From: Metallyticus violacea
Lineage: Eukaryota > Arthropoda > Insecta > Mantodea > Metallyticidae
Assembly (NCBI GenBank): GCA_030762175.1
Contig: CM060834.1
Location: 69,963,501 to 70,027,500 of the forward strand
Length of the DNA stretch: 64,000 nucleotides
Direction of reading: 5' to 3'
Shown here: positions 1 to 10,530 of the stretch, piece after piece
How positions within the stretch are numbered: the stretch's first letter is position 1
Layout of the letters: the number at the start of each line of letters is the position of its first letter
Translations under genes and position numbers: made by a program
The notes under the pieces: model-generated
Databases searched by the model: none
Told to the model about the DNA's origin: nothing
What the model saw: only the letters and a program-made list of their open reading frames with translations

Positions 1-1498
1 TAACTGTCTTAAAACGTAATATCTAGATTAGAATTAAGTTAACAAGTTAAAGTTTATTAGATGGCATTAACAGAATTAGCGGCATTTTTGTAGAATATAC
101 GACTATTTCTACAATTCCCTCACTATTGAATCAGATTTATACTGTTTGTCTGAAAAAGACAAACAAAGGTGGGAAAAATGAAATTCATTGCGCGAACAAT
201 CGGAGACTATAGGTTATTGCAGATATTTAAAAAATAAAGGAATTAATATTAGCAGAGCTCAAATAAAGCACATTTAAGATATGTACAACGTCAAATATCA
301 GTGTAAGATAGTGATAATTAAAATTAAGAGGAGGAGGGTATTGTCGATGTCAAGAAATTCCAAAAAGGATATACCGCGTGAAAGGAAGTAATAATAAAAA
401 TAACTAGAAAAATAAAATAAATAAAACACTACAACAGTCAAACAAGCAGCTGAATATTTTGAACAACATGTGTGTTTAAAAGGCAGGGGACAAGTTTAAA
501 TATACTTGTATAAATGTATTTGACTACACTAAAATGAAATTGTAACTCGTATTGGACAATAACGCTAAAATAATAACTGGAAAAGTAAACAAACCAAGAA
601 ATGGAACAAAATAGGGTAACATTTCTTATAGTATTCTTCAAAGGCAGTAAACAAACGAAGGAAATAAAAGTGAATATTGCATTTTGAGGGTAACGTAATG
701 CTTGCAAACGGTCGAAAAAAGGCATGAAAAAGGGGTGAGTAAACAAGTAAGCGTACTAAATGGAAATACAGTTAATAGCAAAGTAATAAAGAATATTAAC
801 ACGTTTCATATAAACATGATAGAGTACATTTTTTATATATAAAATTGCAGCTACCTTTCTATATCTAAGGCAACTTTCAGAGATACGAATGCATAACGCA
901 CTAAGAAATACTAAATTTATTATAATGGGACGGGGTGTATTAAGTAATCGGTAAGAGAGACGTGATTTTAACAAACGCCATGGTTGTTTCATACGCAGCG
1001 AAATAAATCTTTATGTTAACCAATATAAAATTCTATTCAAAGTTACAAGTAAACGAAACATCTGTGTGACTATTTCTGTTTTAGCGACTTCAGAAATATA
1101 ATTGCGGTTGTAACTCACGAAAAAAAAATTGAAACAATTTTTCAAATCTCTTCATATCTTCATCGATCCTATGTATTAGGCACCAAAAATAATGATGAAA
1201 TTCTTGTCTTATGCCTAAGAAGAGCACGAATGGTTCGAAATATAGCGAAAATTGCGTGACTATTTAAATTTTTATCTATTTCTGGTTCTCTAATTGTTCT
1301 TATTTTAAATATATATACTATATATACTTTAATTATTTATACTCTATATAGTTAAGGCAATCCACACTATCGGGCAAACTAGAATGCTGCACTATAAATT
1401 AAGGCAAGCACTCCCTATAAAGTTAAAACAATTATATTTCAAGCATAGGCTCTTGATCACAACAAAGGACAGGGAGAATTCTCTTATTGCCCGACTAT
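1..1498. other. AT-rich stretch, no gene recognised
   Basis: Minus-strand open frames of 102 codons (438-746) and 78 codons (756-992) are rich in Phe, Tyr, Ile and Leu, as expected by chance in AT-rich DNA. I match neither to a family. I see no terminal repeats or tRNA-like boxes here. Confidence 0.6.
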
Positions 1499-1538
1499 AC
1501 ACGCACGCACACACACAAATTAACAGTAAAAATTATTA

Positions 1539-1690
1539 TATGGCCATGGAAGAACTCTAGTAGTTCGAAATATACCGATTACAAATGTGACTTTCTGTAA
1601 GTGTTTTATCCTTTTTTGCTTTTATAATTACTGTTATTTTGTTACATTGTTAATAGTGTAACTTTATTTTTATTTTATACTATATATGTG
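1539..1690 (+). repeat. Interspersed repeat, copy 1 (partner at 12.55-12.71 kb)
   Basis: About 150 bp aligns by eye with the reverse complement of 12,555-12,712. Shared words include GAAGAACTC, AGTGTGAC/ATGTGACTT, TTATAATTACTGTTA-like and TAGTGT.ACTTTATTTTTATTT. It is bracketed by a (CA)n-rich tract near 1500-1516 and a (TG)n tract at 1686-1733. No coding potential is seen. It could be the end of a larger unrecognised transposon. Confidence 0.6.
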
Positions 1691-1733
1691 TGTGAGTGTG
1701 TGTGCGTGTGTGTGCGTGCGCGCGCGTATGTGT
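1686..1733. repeat. (TG)n/(CG)n microsatellite
   Basis: The dinucleotide tract is mostly TG with CG interruptions. It lies between the interspersed repeat and the satellite array. Confidence 0.9.
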
Positions 1734-1912
1734 CACGGCTCTAGCGATCGCAAATTTAGTTTGTTCTCTACGAAACTCGGTATGCGCCATTGAAATAATA
1801 TATGGAAAATAGTTTCCGAAGATCAGGGAAATCATACTTTACCCAGAAACTAAATTTTAAAAATCGCTCTAGCGATACAAATATTTGTTTTTTCGCAACG
1901 AAACGCTGTATA

Positions 1913-3228
1913 CGAGGTCTGTTCAAAAAGTATCGCGAATTTTGTGTTTTTTTCAAAAAGTATTTATTTATTCATGAATATCTATTTTGTCCTCTTCAAA
2001 GTAATCCCCACCAGATATTATACACTTGGGACGTTTTTTCCAATCCTCGAAGCACTTTAAAAAATCGTTTTTTGTGATCTTGTTCAGTTCCTTCGATGCC
2101 GCCTTTATCTCCTCAATCATGGCGTAGCGACGTCCTTTCATGGGCCTCTTCAGTTTTTGGAACAAAAAAGTCACAGGGGGCCAGCTCTGGGGAGTACGGT
2201 TGCTGCGATGTCATAAGTGTGTTGTTTTTGCCAAAAAAATTCGCGCACAAGCAACCATGTGTGAGCAGGGGCGTTATCATGATGCAAAGGCCAATTTTTG
2301 TTCTTCCACAAATCCGGGTGTTTCTGGCGGATTGCTTCGCGCAAATTGCGCATAATTTGCAGGTAATATTCCTTATTGACCGTTCTACCCTGTGGAAAGA
2401 ACTCATGATGCACCACGCCCCTGCAATCGAAGAAAATTGTAAGCAAATCCTTCACATTCGACCGAACTTGGCGCGCTTTTTTCGGTCTTGGCTCGTGTGG
2501 CAGCATCCGTTGGGATGATTGAGCTTTTGTTTCCACGTCATAACCATAAACCCATGATTCGTCACCAGTTATGACCCTCTGGAGCAAATTTGGGTCGTCG
2601 CGGACAGAGTTCAACAGCTCCTTAGCAACGTTAATGCGATGGTATTTTGGTCGAAATTGAGCAACTTTGGCACGAAATTTGCGGCGACCCGTCTCATGCC
2701 CAAATCATTGGTAAAAATCGAATGGCACGAGCCAATCGATATGTTTAGGTCCTCAGCAACTTCTCTAACGGTAATTCGACGATTGGCCAATACTATTTTC
2801 TTCACTTCTTCAATGTTTTCGTCTATTGTTGACGAGCTCGGGCGTCCCGGACGCTCTTCGTCGTTCACATCTTCTCGACCCTCTGAGAACATTTTGTACC
2901 ACCGATAAACGTTGCTTTGGTTCAAGGTAGCTTCACCATATGCCACAGTCAACATTCGGAATGCATCCGCGCACTTAATTTTGTTTTTCACACAAAATTT
3001 GATACAGATTCTTTGTTCCATTTTTTTGGAATTGGCAAAAATCGAAGACGAGCCAAAACACGTCCAAGCAAAATAGCTGTCAACAATTAACTGAACATTC
3101 AAAATGGCCGAGCTTGTCAACATAAGTGAGGGATATGAGTACCAACATAACGCCACAAAACAATCGAAAATGGAATATACTTAGCCCGCGGAAACTCAAA
3201 ATTCGCGATACTTTTTGAAGAGACCTCG
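1913..3228 (-). mobile_element. Mariner (DD34D), TIR-complete copy 1
   Basis: The 1316-bp element is bounded by near-perfect terminal inverted repeats that start CGAGGTCT and run about 30 bp through a TCAAAAAGTATCGCGAATTT core. Each end is flanked by TA (1911-1912 and 3229-3230), the mariner target duplication. A second copy of almost the same length lies at 24,811-26,127 on the other strand. This copy sits inside a satellite monomer, so the array is older than the insertion. Both ends look intact, so it might still be mobilised in trans even though its own gene is broken. Confidence 0.95.
1968..3021 (-). pseudogene. Mariner transposase, frameshifted
   Basis: Mariner transposases cut and paste the element by a DDE/D mechanism in the nucleus. 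The start is the ATG at 3021, giving MEQRICIKF. An N-terminal helix-turn-helix region follows, including VYRWYKMFSEGRE and RPGRPSSS. The catalytic blocks are TGDESW, HHDNAPAHT and YSPELAPCDFF, the last two 34 residues apart as in mariner DD34D. The C-terminus carries CIISGGDYFE and ends IDIHE at about 1968. The gene is spread over three frames: one break near 2612 after the LLNFDQ block, another near 2240 after LLVREFF, and the last segment is read from about 2174. It therefore makes no full protein. The other copy has different breaks, so both descend from a once intact source. Confidence 0.93.
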
Positions 3229-3690
3229 TATATCATTTAAACAAAGCAAGAAAAATAGTTTCCGAATATCAGGGAAACTGTACCATTAGAATTGAGGTAT
3301 GCCTAAAAGCCGAAATTTAAAGAGTAGGGGTTAACCTAAAATGAAAATTTAAAAATCGCGCTAGCGGCTAAAATTTTAATTTTTTCTCAACAAAACTCGG
3401 TATATACCACTGAAATTAAGTAAGAAAATTATTTTTTTGAAAATCAGTGAAATCAGACTATTAAGAGCAGGGATTTGCCTGAAACATAAAATTTAAAATT
3501 CGTCCTAGCGGCACCAATATTTGTTGTTTTCGAAACGAAACTCGGTAAAAATCATTTAAATGAAATAAGAAAAATATATTGTGGAAATCCGATAACTTGG
3601 CCATTAGAGGTGAAGGTATGCCTGAAAAGCGAAATTTAAAAAGTACTCAAGCAGCACCGATTTCTCTGCTGTAAAGCTCTATAAATAACA

Positions 3691-4748
3691 TTCATAAATT
3701 CCATGATGAAAAACTCGCTTAGTTGCAGCTGTAGCGTGGCGAAAACCTTAAGTTCTTATTATTTTTAAATATATGTATGTTTTTCCAAACAAAAGTTTCC
3801 ATCTCTTCAACACTAAATTTTAAACTTAAACTAAATATGCACTCGTAAGTAGGGTAAAGTTGTAATCTGTTTGAGTAATGCTTGTTGTGATCGATTACTG
3901 TAGTTTCAGCTTGGCAAAGGATCTGTTAGTGTTCGAAACGCAACTCTGCTAATACCGGTATCCATCAACTGCCCATAGTAATCCTGCAAGGATGTCATCA
4001 GCCTACTATAGATGCTCTCTACAGACTAACCTGTAGCTGATTTGCAGAATTTCTAGGTACCCAGGCGATAGCATCTGTAACCAAAAATTATTTTTGTGTT
4101 GTACAGGATTAAAAGCAGATCAGGCACATTCATACTTTGGGTTGCAAAACACTTTTTGGCTTACTACACAGATAGCTTAAAGAATTTCAGCTTAGTCCCT
4201 TCGCTTTTACAACTAACGCTCTAACCATGCAAGGAGATAACCCAGGCAGAAAAAGAAGCTATTGCGACAACGTTCTTACGCCAAATAAGAGAATATTGGA
4301 TACTTTTCAAACATGCCAATAACATTGACCTCGCCCTCTCCCCCTGCAGGATTCTACAGTCTCCTTTGTCCTTTCCAGTAACTTCTTACAAAGTAATATT
4401 ATAAAGGGGGTCCGCTGTTTGTTTCATATGGTATAATAGTCGTCGAATTTAGCTGACGTCGATTGCAAAGCTCTTTTCTTCTGTCTAAGCAATTCAGTAC
4501 TCAGAGTGGTGTTGCGTTCTGATCGCTAGTAATCGGAAGAACAACGTATAACATCATTAAAAATACCTTTAGGTTAGTGATGGTATACATCAGGAATTTG
4601 CAACATTTTAGTGCTTCTTAACTCCTTTAGAAAAACATCATCTGTCAATAATCTAATCACAGAGCAATGAAAAATCTAACTTTTAATTAATTGTTTTATA
4701 ACAGCAAAACACTCTAAAGTTATACACTGATCTCATTACTCATAGTTA
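3691..4748. other. No gene recognised
   Basis: Unique-looking AT-rich sequence with no assignable open frame, terminal repeat or tRNA-like box. Confidence 0.55.
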
Positions 4749-4819
4749 TTAAAAAAAAAAAAAAAAAACAAGAAAAAAAAAGAAAAAGAAAAAAAAACAA
4801 GAAAGAAAGAAAGAAAAAA
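4749..4819. repeat. A-rich / (GAAA)n simple repeat
   Basis: The tract is adenine with scattered G and C, ending in GAAA units. It could be an old poly-A tail, but no retroelement body is recognisable just upstream. Confidence 0.8.
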
Positions 4820-4988
4820 GTAAAAGTATTTCAATAATTTAGTTTAAAACAACCTAATTGAGAACATAGTCGAATCATGCCTATATTTTCATACTATTAA
4901 TTAGAAGAATAACATTTATTGCAATCCTAAAATAATTGGTACGCATATAGGGCAATACAGGATGTTAATGAACTGCAGTGAAATAATT

Positions 4989-5778
4989 TCAGAGAGTGAG
5001 GGAATATGATGGCCAAGCTACAGTTGGACTTCCCCTTGTAATTAATCGGGCAAGAAGAACTTGGTTTAGATATTCTTGCACAACCGGAGAGAAATGGGGA
5101 GGAGCTCCATCATGTTGCAGCCATATTCGATGTCTAAAATGCAGACATACCTCTTCTAGAATAGTAGGTAAAAGGTAAACGTTTCCATTTAACCGAGAAG
5201 GGAGCAGATATGGAACCATAACATGGTCTCAAATAATTCAGCAAGTTCACTGAAAACATCTGCTGGTGACTCCTCGTCACAACAATATGTGGATTGATGT
5301 AGCCACACATGTTGTTGTTTCTTGAGTTTATAAAACCAGTCCATCCCTGATGAACACGGCCTTATCAGTGAACAATACTGACTGCAGCAATGCCCAGTTA
5401 CAAAATTGTATAAGGGGGCCAAAGTCTGCCGTATTTAACGCTTGCACCTTTTGACGGTGAGAGAGGTTATGATCTTCGTATATGGCTTGCCACACGCTAA
5501 AGTGCATGTGCGATAGCTGGTAGATGGCTAACATTTTCCTCAAATTGCACTGTGCTTCCAGTTCGTCTAGCAACCTCATCCTCCCTGTTAATATTGAAGG
5601 TTCCACATTCTCGCAAACATCTATTTATGGACTGGAAAGTGGAGTGATGTGGCTGGCGTCTATCGGAATATCTTTCCCTGCACAGTGCTGTAGCTGCTAA
5701 ACCATTATTTCTTGTTTTACCATAAATCAGATGCATATCTGCAAGTTCCGAGAAGATATAAATGTTCACAACAGACAA
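4989..5778 (-). pseudogene. DDE transposase with DUF4817-type N-terminus, decayed
   Basis: The N-terminal segment (5778-5497) contains ELADMHLIYG, then RERYSDRRQPHHSTF and LRECGTF. This is the helix-turn-helix pattern I associate with insect DUF4817-type transposases. The middle (5606-5328) has YEDHNLSHRQKVQALN and VLFTDKAVF, the first catalytic block. The C-terminal part (5219-4989) has LLPSRLNGNVYL, WLQHDGAPPHF with the second catalytic Asp, and a degraded WPSYSLTL where WPPRSPDLTPLD is expected. In intact relatives the second-to-third Asp spacing is about 41, consistent with the DD41D group. At least three frame changes and loss of the last block make it non-functional. Confidence 0.85.
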
Positions 5779-5874
5779 TCCTCAGCTTACTAACTGCAGT
5801 GAGCCTAAACAACGAAATAGTAGTAGTTGTTTTTTACTTATTAATCATAATCGTGTCCTGAACATGAGTATCGC

Positions 5875-5990
5875 TGCATTTCACGTTAAATAAATAAATA
5901 AAAAAAAACGGCATGGCAAGAACTGAACCCGCATTTGTGAAATGCATCATGCCACACAAGCAATTAAAGAGCACCCTCTAGGGTAGGTTA
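5875..5990 (-). repeat. Possible degenerate tRNA-like (SINE head) patch
   Basis: Read on the minus strand, TGTGGCATGATGC and GGGTTCAGTTCTTG resemble a worn A box and B box. A T-run (AAAAAAAAAC on the plus strand near 5900) then follows and would stop Pol III. It lies in the non-coding part of the DD41D-like element. It could be chance. Confidence 0.3.
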
Positions 5991-6272
5991 AAAGATGCAA
6001 GAAGGTTGCACTGTCAAATGCTTAGTTTGAGATTTGAGAATTTTTTGTGGCACTAAATCTTGAAAACGCTGCGAAAATTTGTATTTCTATGCTCGCAACG
6101 CAGTTTTACAGACATTATAAACAAATGTTTCACCCATTTTGGTTAAATGTTTTAACACCATAAAACTGCGTTATATTTAGTTGTGGATCATACATTGTTT
6201 ATCTCAAATTGCTTATACCACATCTCTACATCTCTCTGAAATTATTTTGGTGTAGTTCATTAACATCCTGTA

Positions 6273-7349
6273 TATCATACAAATTTAGAAAACGAAACGG
6301 GTCGTTCCATAGCTAGCCGATCATGATATATGTATACATAATTAATGTAATGTGATTATGATGGGTAGTCATTTGATGAAATATATGTTAAAATTTATGC
6401 TGGTATCGGAATGACGAGGGATGGCAGTGTATGTGAAAGTAAAAGTCAATTAGCAGGACATTGTGACACGGCAGATACAAGGGGCGTTCGCCAATCATTT
6501 CGATATACGTGAATATATTGTTTTTAGGAAACTTTAGTAAAAATATAAGAGGGGAATGACAGAATAAGGAACTTGTACAAGTAAAATCATTAGCAGGATA
6601 AACGTATAAAAGAATGAGATACAAAATAGAGCAAAACATAAAAAGATTGTACATTTTTTAGATGCAGCACGTGAGTAACGCCGTCATTACTTTTAAGAGC
6701 ACCTGCATCCTGTCTTTACAACGGTGTTAAAATAACGCCATCTAATAAAATTTAAAGAGTACGCCAATGATACTGAAAACCGTGCAGGAAGTCCCGTGGT
6801 AGCAATGTTCCCAACTTGTTAGCCAATAAAATCAAAGCATAAGGACGCTACAACAGCATGAACATTTTAGAATCTTTGTAAGAAAACGCCAGAATGGAAC
6901 GCTTGGGTTGATCAACCAATTAACTCATAACGTGTAAACTTTTGGTAGAAGGAAACTCGTCTACACCAGATTCTCCAGTTTTAATGACTTTAATAAATCA
7001 ATAGACTATAGAAAAATGATTTGGGAAGCTTGGGATAGACGCAATAAGAAACAAAACGATCTTCTGTTACGCCACTGCGACTAATTCCGTGATCAAAAGG
7101 TTTATATTATTGCTTATGAAAAGATGGTGTTCGATGGCGCGGCGGTGCTCCACAGAGATATCGCGAAGTTATCTGCAACATGTCGCTGGTATAAAATAAA
7201 AGACCGTCACTTAGAAATTGCGAAACTAATAAATTCCTCAGCAAGTTGAATATGTGAAGGTAATTTCAGAATGCTAAAACAGAGAAGTTACAGATTGAGT
7301 GTACAAAAATTAGGAGGAAGCAGTGACTTCCAGGAAGTAAGTATAAATT
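6273..7349. other. No gene recognised
   Basis: The minus frame at 6388-6654 (88 codons) is Phe/Leu/Tyr-rich and unassigned. A short plus-strand frame around 6990-7250 has ordinary composition but no family I know. No repeats with the rest of the window were noticed. Confidence 0.5.
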
Positions 7350-7800
7350 GATGCCGCTAGAGCCCTTTTAAATTTCGGTTTTCAGGTATAGCCCCATTCC
7401 CAATGATTCTACCCCCCCTCTGATTTTCGGAAATTACTTTGCTTACTTTAGTTGAATGATATATCTTAGGTTTCGTTTACGAAAAAGCAAATATTGGTGC
7501 TATTAGAGCGATTTTTAAATTTTGGGTTTCAGGTAAACCCTCACTCCTAATACACTGATTTTTCTTATTTTCAGAAACTATTTTAATTATTTTATTTTAA
7601 TGGCATATATCGAATTTAGTTGAGATAAAATCAAAATTGCTGCCACTAGATCGATTTTTAATGCTTTGTCTTAGGTTAACCCCCCATTTCTAAAGGTCAA
7701 ATTTTTCTGATTAAGAACTCAATGAATTGTTTGTTAATTGATCGTTATATGCCGAATTTCGTTTATAAAAACAAAAATTGCGGCCTCAGGGCATTAACAG
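7350..7800 (-). repeat. Satellite array 2, same ~143-bp family, inverted
   Basis: Three to four diverged monomers are present, reverse complementary to array 1. The landmark (CTAGAGC / TTAGAGCG / CTAGATCG / CTCAGGGC forms) recurs near 7357, 7502, 7644 and 7785, a period of about 141-145 bp. Each unit carries TTTAAATTTTGGGTTTCAGG-like and TTTTCAGAAACTATTTT-like words. Monomers differ from each other considerably, so the array is old. Confidence 0.72.
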
Positions 7801-9338
7801 ACAAACAGACATTTCTTCTATGTGTGGGGATTGTGTCCTGAAAGTTTAATCGTACCTTTTTGTTACCCCACTTTATTTGGAATACGCGTCCTTCTAAACT
7901 TAGTCCACATATCCCTTTATAAACGCAGAAAACTCTCGGCGATCAAGATGTCGTAGTTCTTGGAGCGATTCTTGTTTAATATATCAATGTACGAATGTAT
8001 GGAAAATGAAAGCTTCTTCCTTAATAGAATACAAACCAAGGGACTACAAGGAGAAACATCTTTTAAACGAAGTAGACTTAGAGAAAATTAAATTAACCCT
8101 ATTCATGGTGCGTTGAAAGAAGAGAAAGGCAAGTTGCCTTTGCTCGTGTGTAGGTGGAATGAACGAAAGAGAAACACTTATTTCAAGGACTGCTCGGCGC
8201 AAAAGTAAATAAGGAGAGGGAATCAAACTTGGGGCTCGTTTTACAAGTTTGCGTGAGGAAATGTTTCAGAATATTGAGCCAGAAAACGAATTCTCACTCC
8301 TTCCGAAGAAAGTTCAACCGGAAATAGACTGTCTTGAAGTCAATCGCTGTAGAAGTCAAGAACGTTTGTTCACACGTTTATATTAGACTTCTGTTGTTTG
8401 CACTTGGTTTCATTTATCGCTTTTCTCTTCTTCTCAGCCAGTTTTCTTTTAGTTTCATAAATCATAGGAAACCAGAAAATAAATAATAGTTTAAGTTTGG
8501 CAAAGTGTAGCATAGCTAATACATATTTTAATTTAATAGCATATGAAGGATTAGTAATTCCTCTATTAAATAAAATTAACATTTAAAGAGTAAATAATTC
8601 CTAACATCTGAAAATAGTTCTTCCATAAAAAGCTACTTGTATTTCATTTTCCTATAAATTCCCATTCAAGCCTATCAACTTACACGTTTTATAGCTCTAA
8701 AAGATTAATTCCCTTTTCCCGTATCTAAACCTATTCATGATGTCCTGCATTTTTCAGTGACTTTGGATAAAATACAAATGCCTCTGCGTTATTCGAGACG
8801 TCTACCATCAAGATTGTATGATGCGTGTGCAGGTATCAACTTGTTTAGTAATAAGTGTGTATTTATTTCAATAATGGCTTACCAGATACATAAATTAAAC
8901 ACTTATCGAGTTCATGGGATAGCCAGCGCTTTATCATTACAAGACATTAAACTAGAAAAATACATCATTCGATACAAATATATACAAACACCAGAAATTA
9001 AAAAACCAATAGAAATACAATTAAAATATGAAATACATTATATGCTAGGTCCTCTCTAGCCAGAGATTTTTTTCTTACCCACCTTACCTTCCTATAAATT
9101 TATAGCCTCTGTCAATAATTCTTATTCAATACCAAATTTAGACATGCCGTCCCACTGCTTCTCGACCTCACACATTTTTTGGAGAGAATTTGCGACCTCC
9201 AGCACTCTGTAGCTTCACATTCTGCAAGAATATGTACCATACATAGGAATCATTCATATGTTAGTTTAAGGGGGGCTTTATTATCGTTTGGTTATACGTT
9301 CATATGTTGTCCTGTGCTTTCATCTTAAATTGTGTCCT
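7801..9338. other. No gene recognised; one unassigned 100-codon frame
   Basis: The plus frame 8757-9059 (100 codons, Lys/Ile/Tyr-rich) reads from a non-ATG-dependent start and matches no family I know. Minus frames at 8044-8226 and 8370-8582 are similarly unassigned. No mobile-element ends were seen. Confidence 0.5.
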
Positions 9339-9339
9339 A

Positions 9340-9480
9340 ATTGTTTTGTGTGCGACACATATCTGAAAACAGAATTTTGCAGCGAAGTGGTAAGACGATT
9401 TGCAAGAAATGTTAGCTGAAATACAGGAACTTCCTACATAGATGCCGGCAACGTATTAGCGCTGAGAGAAACATTTGTTA
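9340..9480 (+). pseudogene. Possible transposase N-terminus remnant
   Basis: The plus strand reads TYLKTEFCSEVVRRFAR, followed after a frame change by an EIQ-LPT-like run. This resembles the helix-turn-helix start of the transposase at 16,881 (YGSYVTTNSCREVRRRF). It has a stop and a frame change, and no downstream catalytic block was found. The similarity is short and may be coincidental. Confidence 0.33.
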
Positions 9481-10486
9481 TGGCACACACTAGTGATTTT
9501 ATTAAGTTTTAAATAGAATACCATGCTTTCAGTAAAAATATAAATATTAATATAAAATATTAACTTTACTCGTGACAATGCTATCTTCATTTTTCCGGTT
9601 GCGGCGGGCTGCTATATTCCCGCGCTCAAATGGCCCATAACTTAAATAATTTCAGTGTATAAAGGGTATAATTCCAACGATAGACCTAGAGTGGAAACCA
9701 GGTGATTTGCAAGCTTTAGCCTTTAAATTAACTTGTGTAATATAACCTTTTTATTTTATTTCAGATTCCAAAACGTACCTATCAAGGTATTTTTAATAGA
9801 AAGCCTTTTTAATTCACCTATTTTAAAGGTGGCTCACAATATATAACTTTAAAAACATTAAATAATAAAAAGAATCATATTTTAAAACAAAAATGCATTG
9901 TACGCAATTTAAAGAATGTTACTACCATTTTTTTCTAAAGTTATCTCACAAAAATTTCCTAAAATATTCTTAAAACTTAACTAGAACAATCTTTCATTAA
10001 CCTACGTAGTTACATAGAACTGCATAATTCCAAATCACCGTTTAATACTTCCAAGTCACTTGTTTACACTTGTGAAAACAATGCTGTGTGAAAGCTTCTT
10101 TTTGGAATAGTAAAATTATGATTTATTAATATATTACAAAATTTAAACAGTATTTTCTTTTTTCAAAGCATTAAGAGGTCATGGGGATCTTAGTTTATCT
10201 ATTAATTCGCGAAACGCATAAGCTGTTAACTTTACGCTCTTGACCTAGCCCGTTTCTAGAAAAAGGGACAGGTTTTGTGTTATTTTCTTGAAGATTCTTG
10301 AAAGCTATGCTATTTAAAAGAAAATTTCCATAATTTTAAATTCCTTATTCTAAAGTAAAGTGCTGGAATTATCGAACGACGATAAAAATAGTTCGGTATA
10401 CATGTCCCATAGTTTACAAACAAATATTTTCTAGAAAAGAAAAAAAATTATTAATGGTTAGTACATTGAAGTTCTTACAAAGAAAG
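9481..10486. other. No gene recognised
   Basis: AT-rich sequence with no coding frame above background and no recognised repeat. Confidence 0.55.
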
Positions 10487-10492
10487 GGCGTC

Positions 10493-10530
10493 GGTTCTGG
10501 TGGTCTAGTGGTAACCATACTTACCTTATG
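10493..10530 (+). repeat. SINE family 1, head fragment
   Basis: GGTGGTCTAGTGGTAACCAT matches the A-box region of the SINE at 34,326 for about 38 bp, after which similarity stops. Only the 5' tRNA-like end is present, which is odd because SINEs usually lose their 5' side. Confidence 0.5.

Larger units (their letters stand above)
1737..3690 (+). repeat. Satellite array 1, ~143-bp monomers, interrupted by a mariner
   Basis: Diverged tandem units recur. Each carries CTAGCGGCACCAATATTTG-like, CGAAACTCGGTATA-like, AATAGTTTCCGAAAATCAG-like and TTTGCCTGAAAC-like words in the same order. The CTAGCG-type landmark occurs near 1741, 1870, 3361, 3507 and 3648. After removing the mariner at 1913-3228 the spacing is about 130-175 bp, and 141-145 bp in the cleanest part. 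The same family occurs in reverse orientation at 7350-7800. It encodes nothing I recognise. Confidence 0.75.
4958..6270 (-). mobile_element. Tc1/mariner-superfamily transposon, DD41D-like, TIR-bounded
   Basis: The 1313-bp element has inverted ends that start CAGGATGTTAATGAACT and continue to about 40 bp (…AATAATTTCAGAGAG). Each end is flanked by TA (4956-4957 and 6271-6272). The minus strand carries a decayed transposase. About 490 bp between the gene start and the right end is non-coding and includes a tRNA-like patch. The TIR differs from both mariner families nearby, so this is a separate family. Confidence 0.88.

Noticed and set aside
438..992. Membrane protein gene on the minus strand
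   Set aside because: The hydrophobicity follows from AT-rich codons. No start context, conservation or family motif.
1737..3690. CRISPR-like array
   Set aside because: The tandem units are ~143 bp, diverged throughout and without constant short repeats between unique spacers. The other features are eukaryotic.
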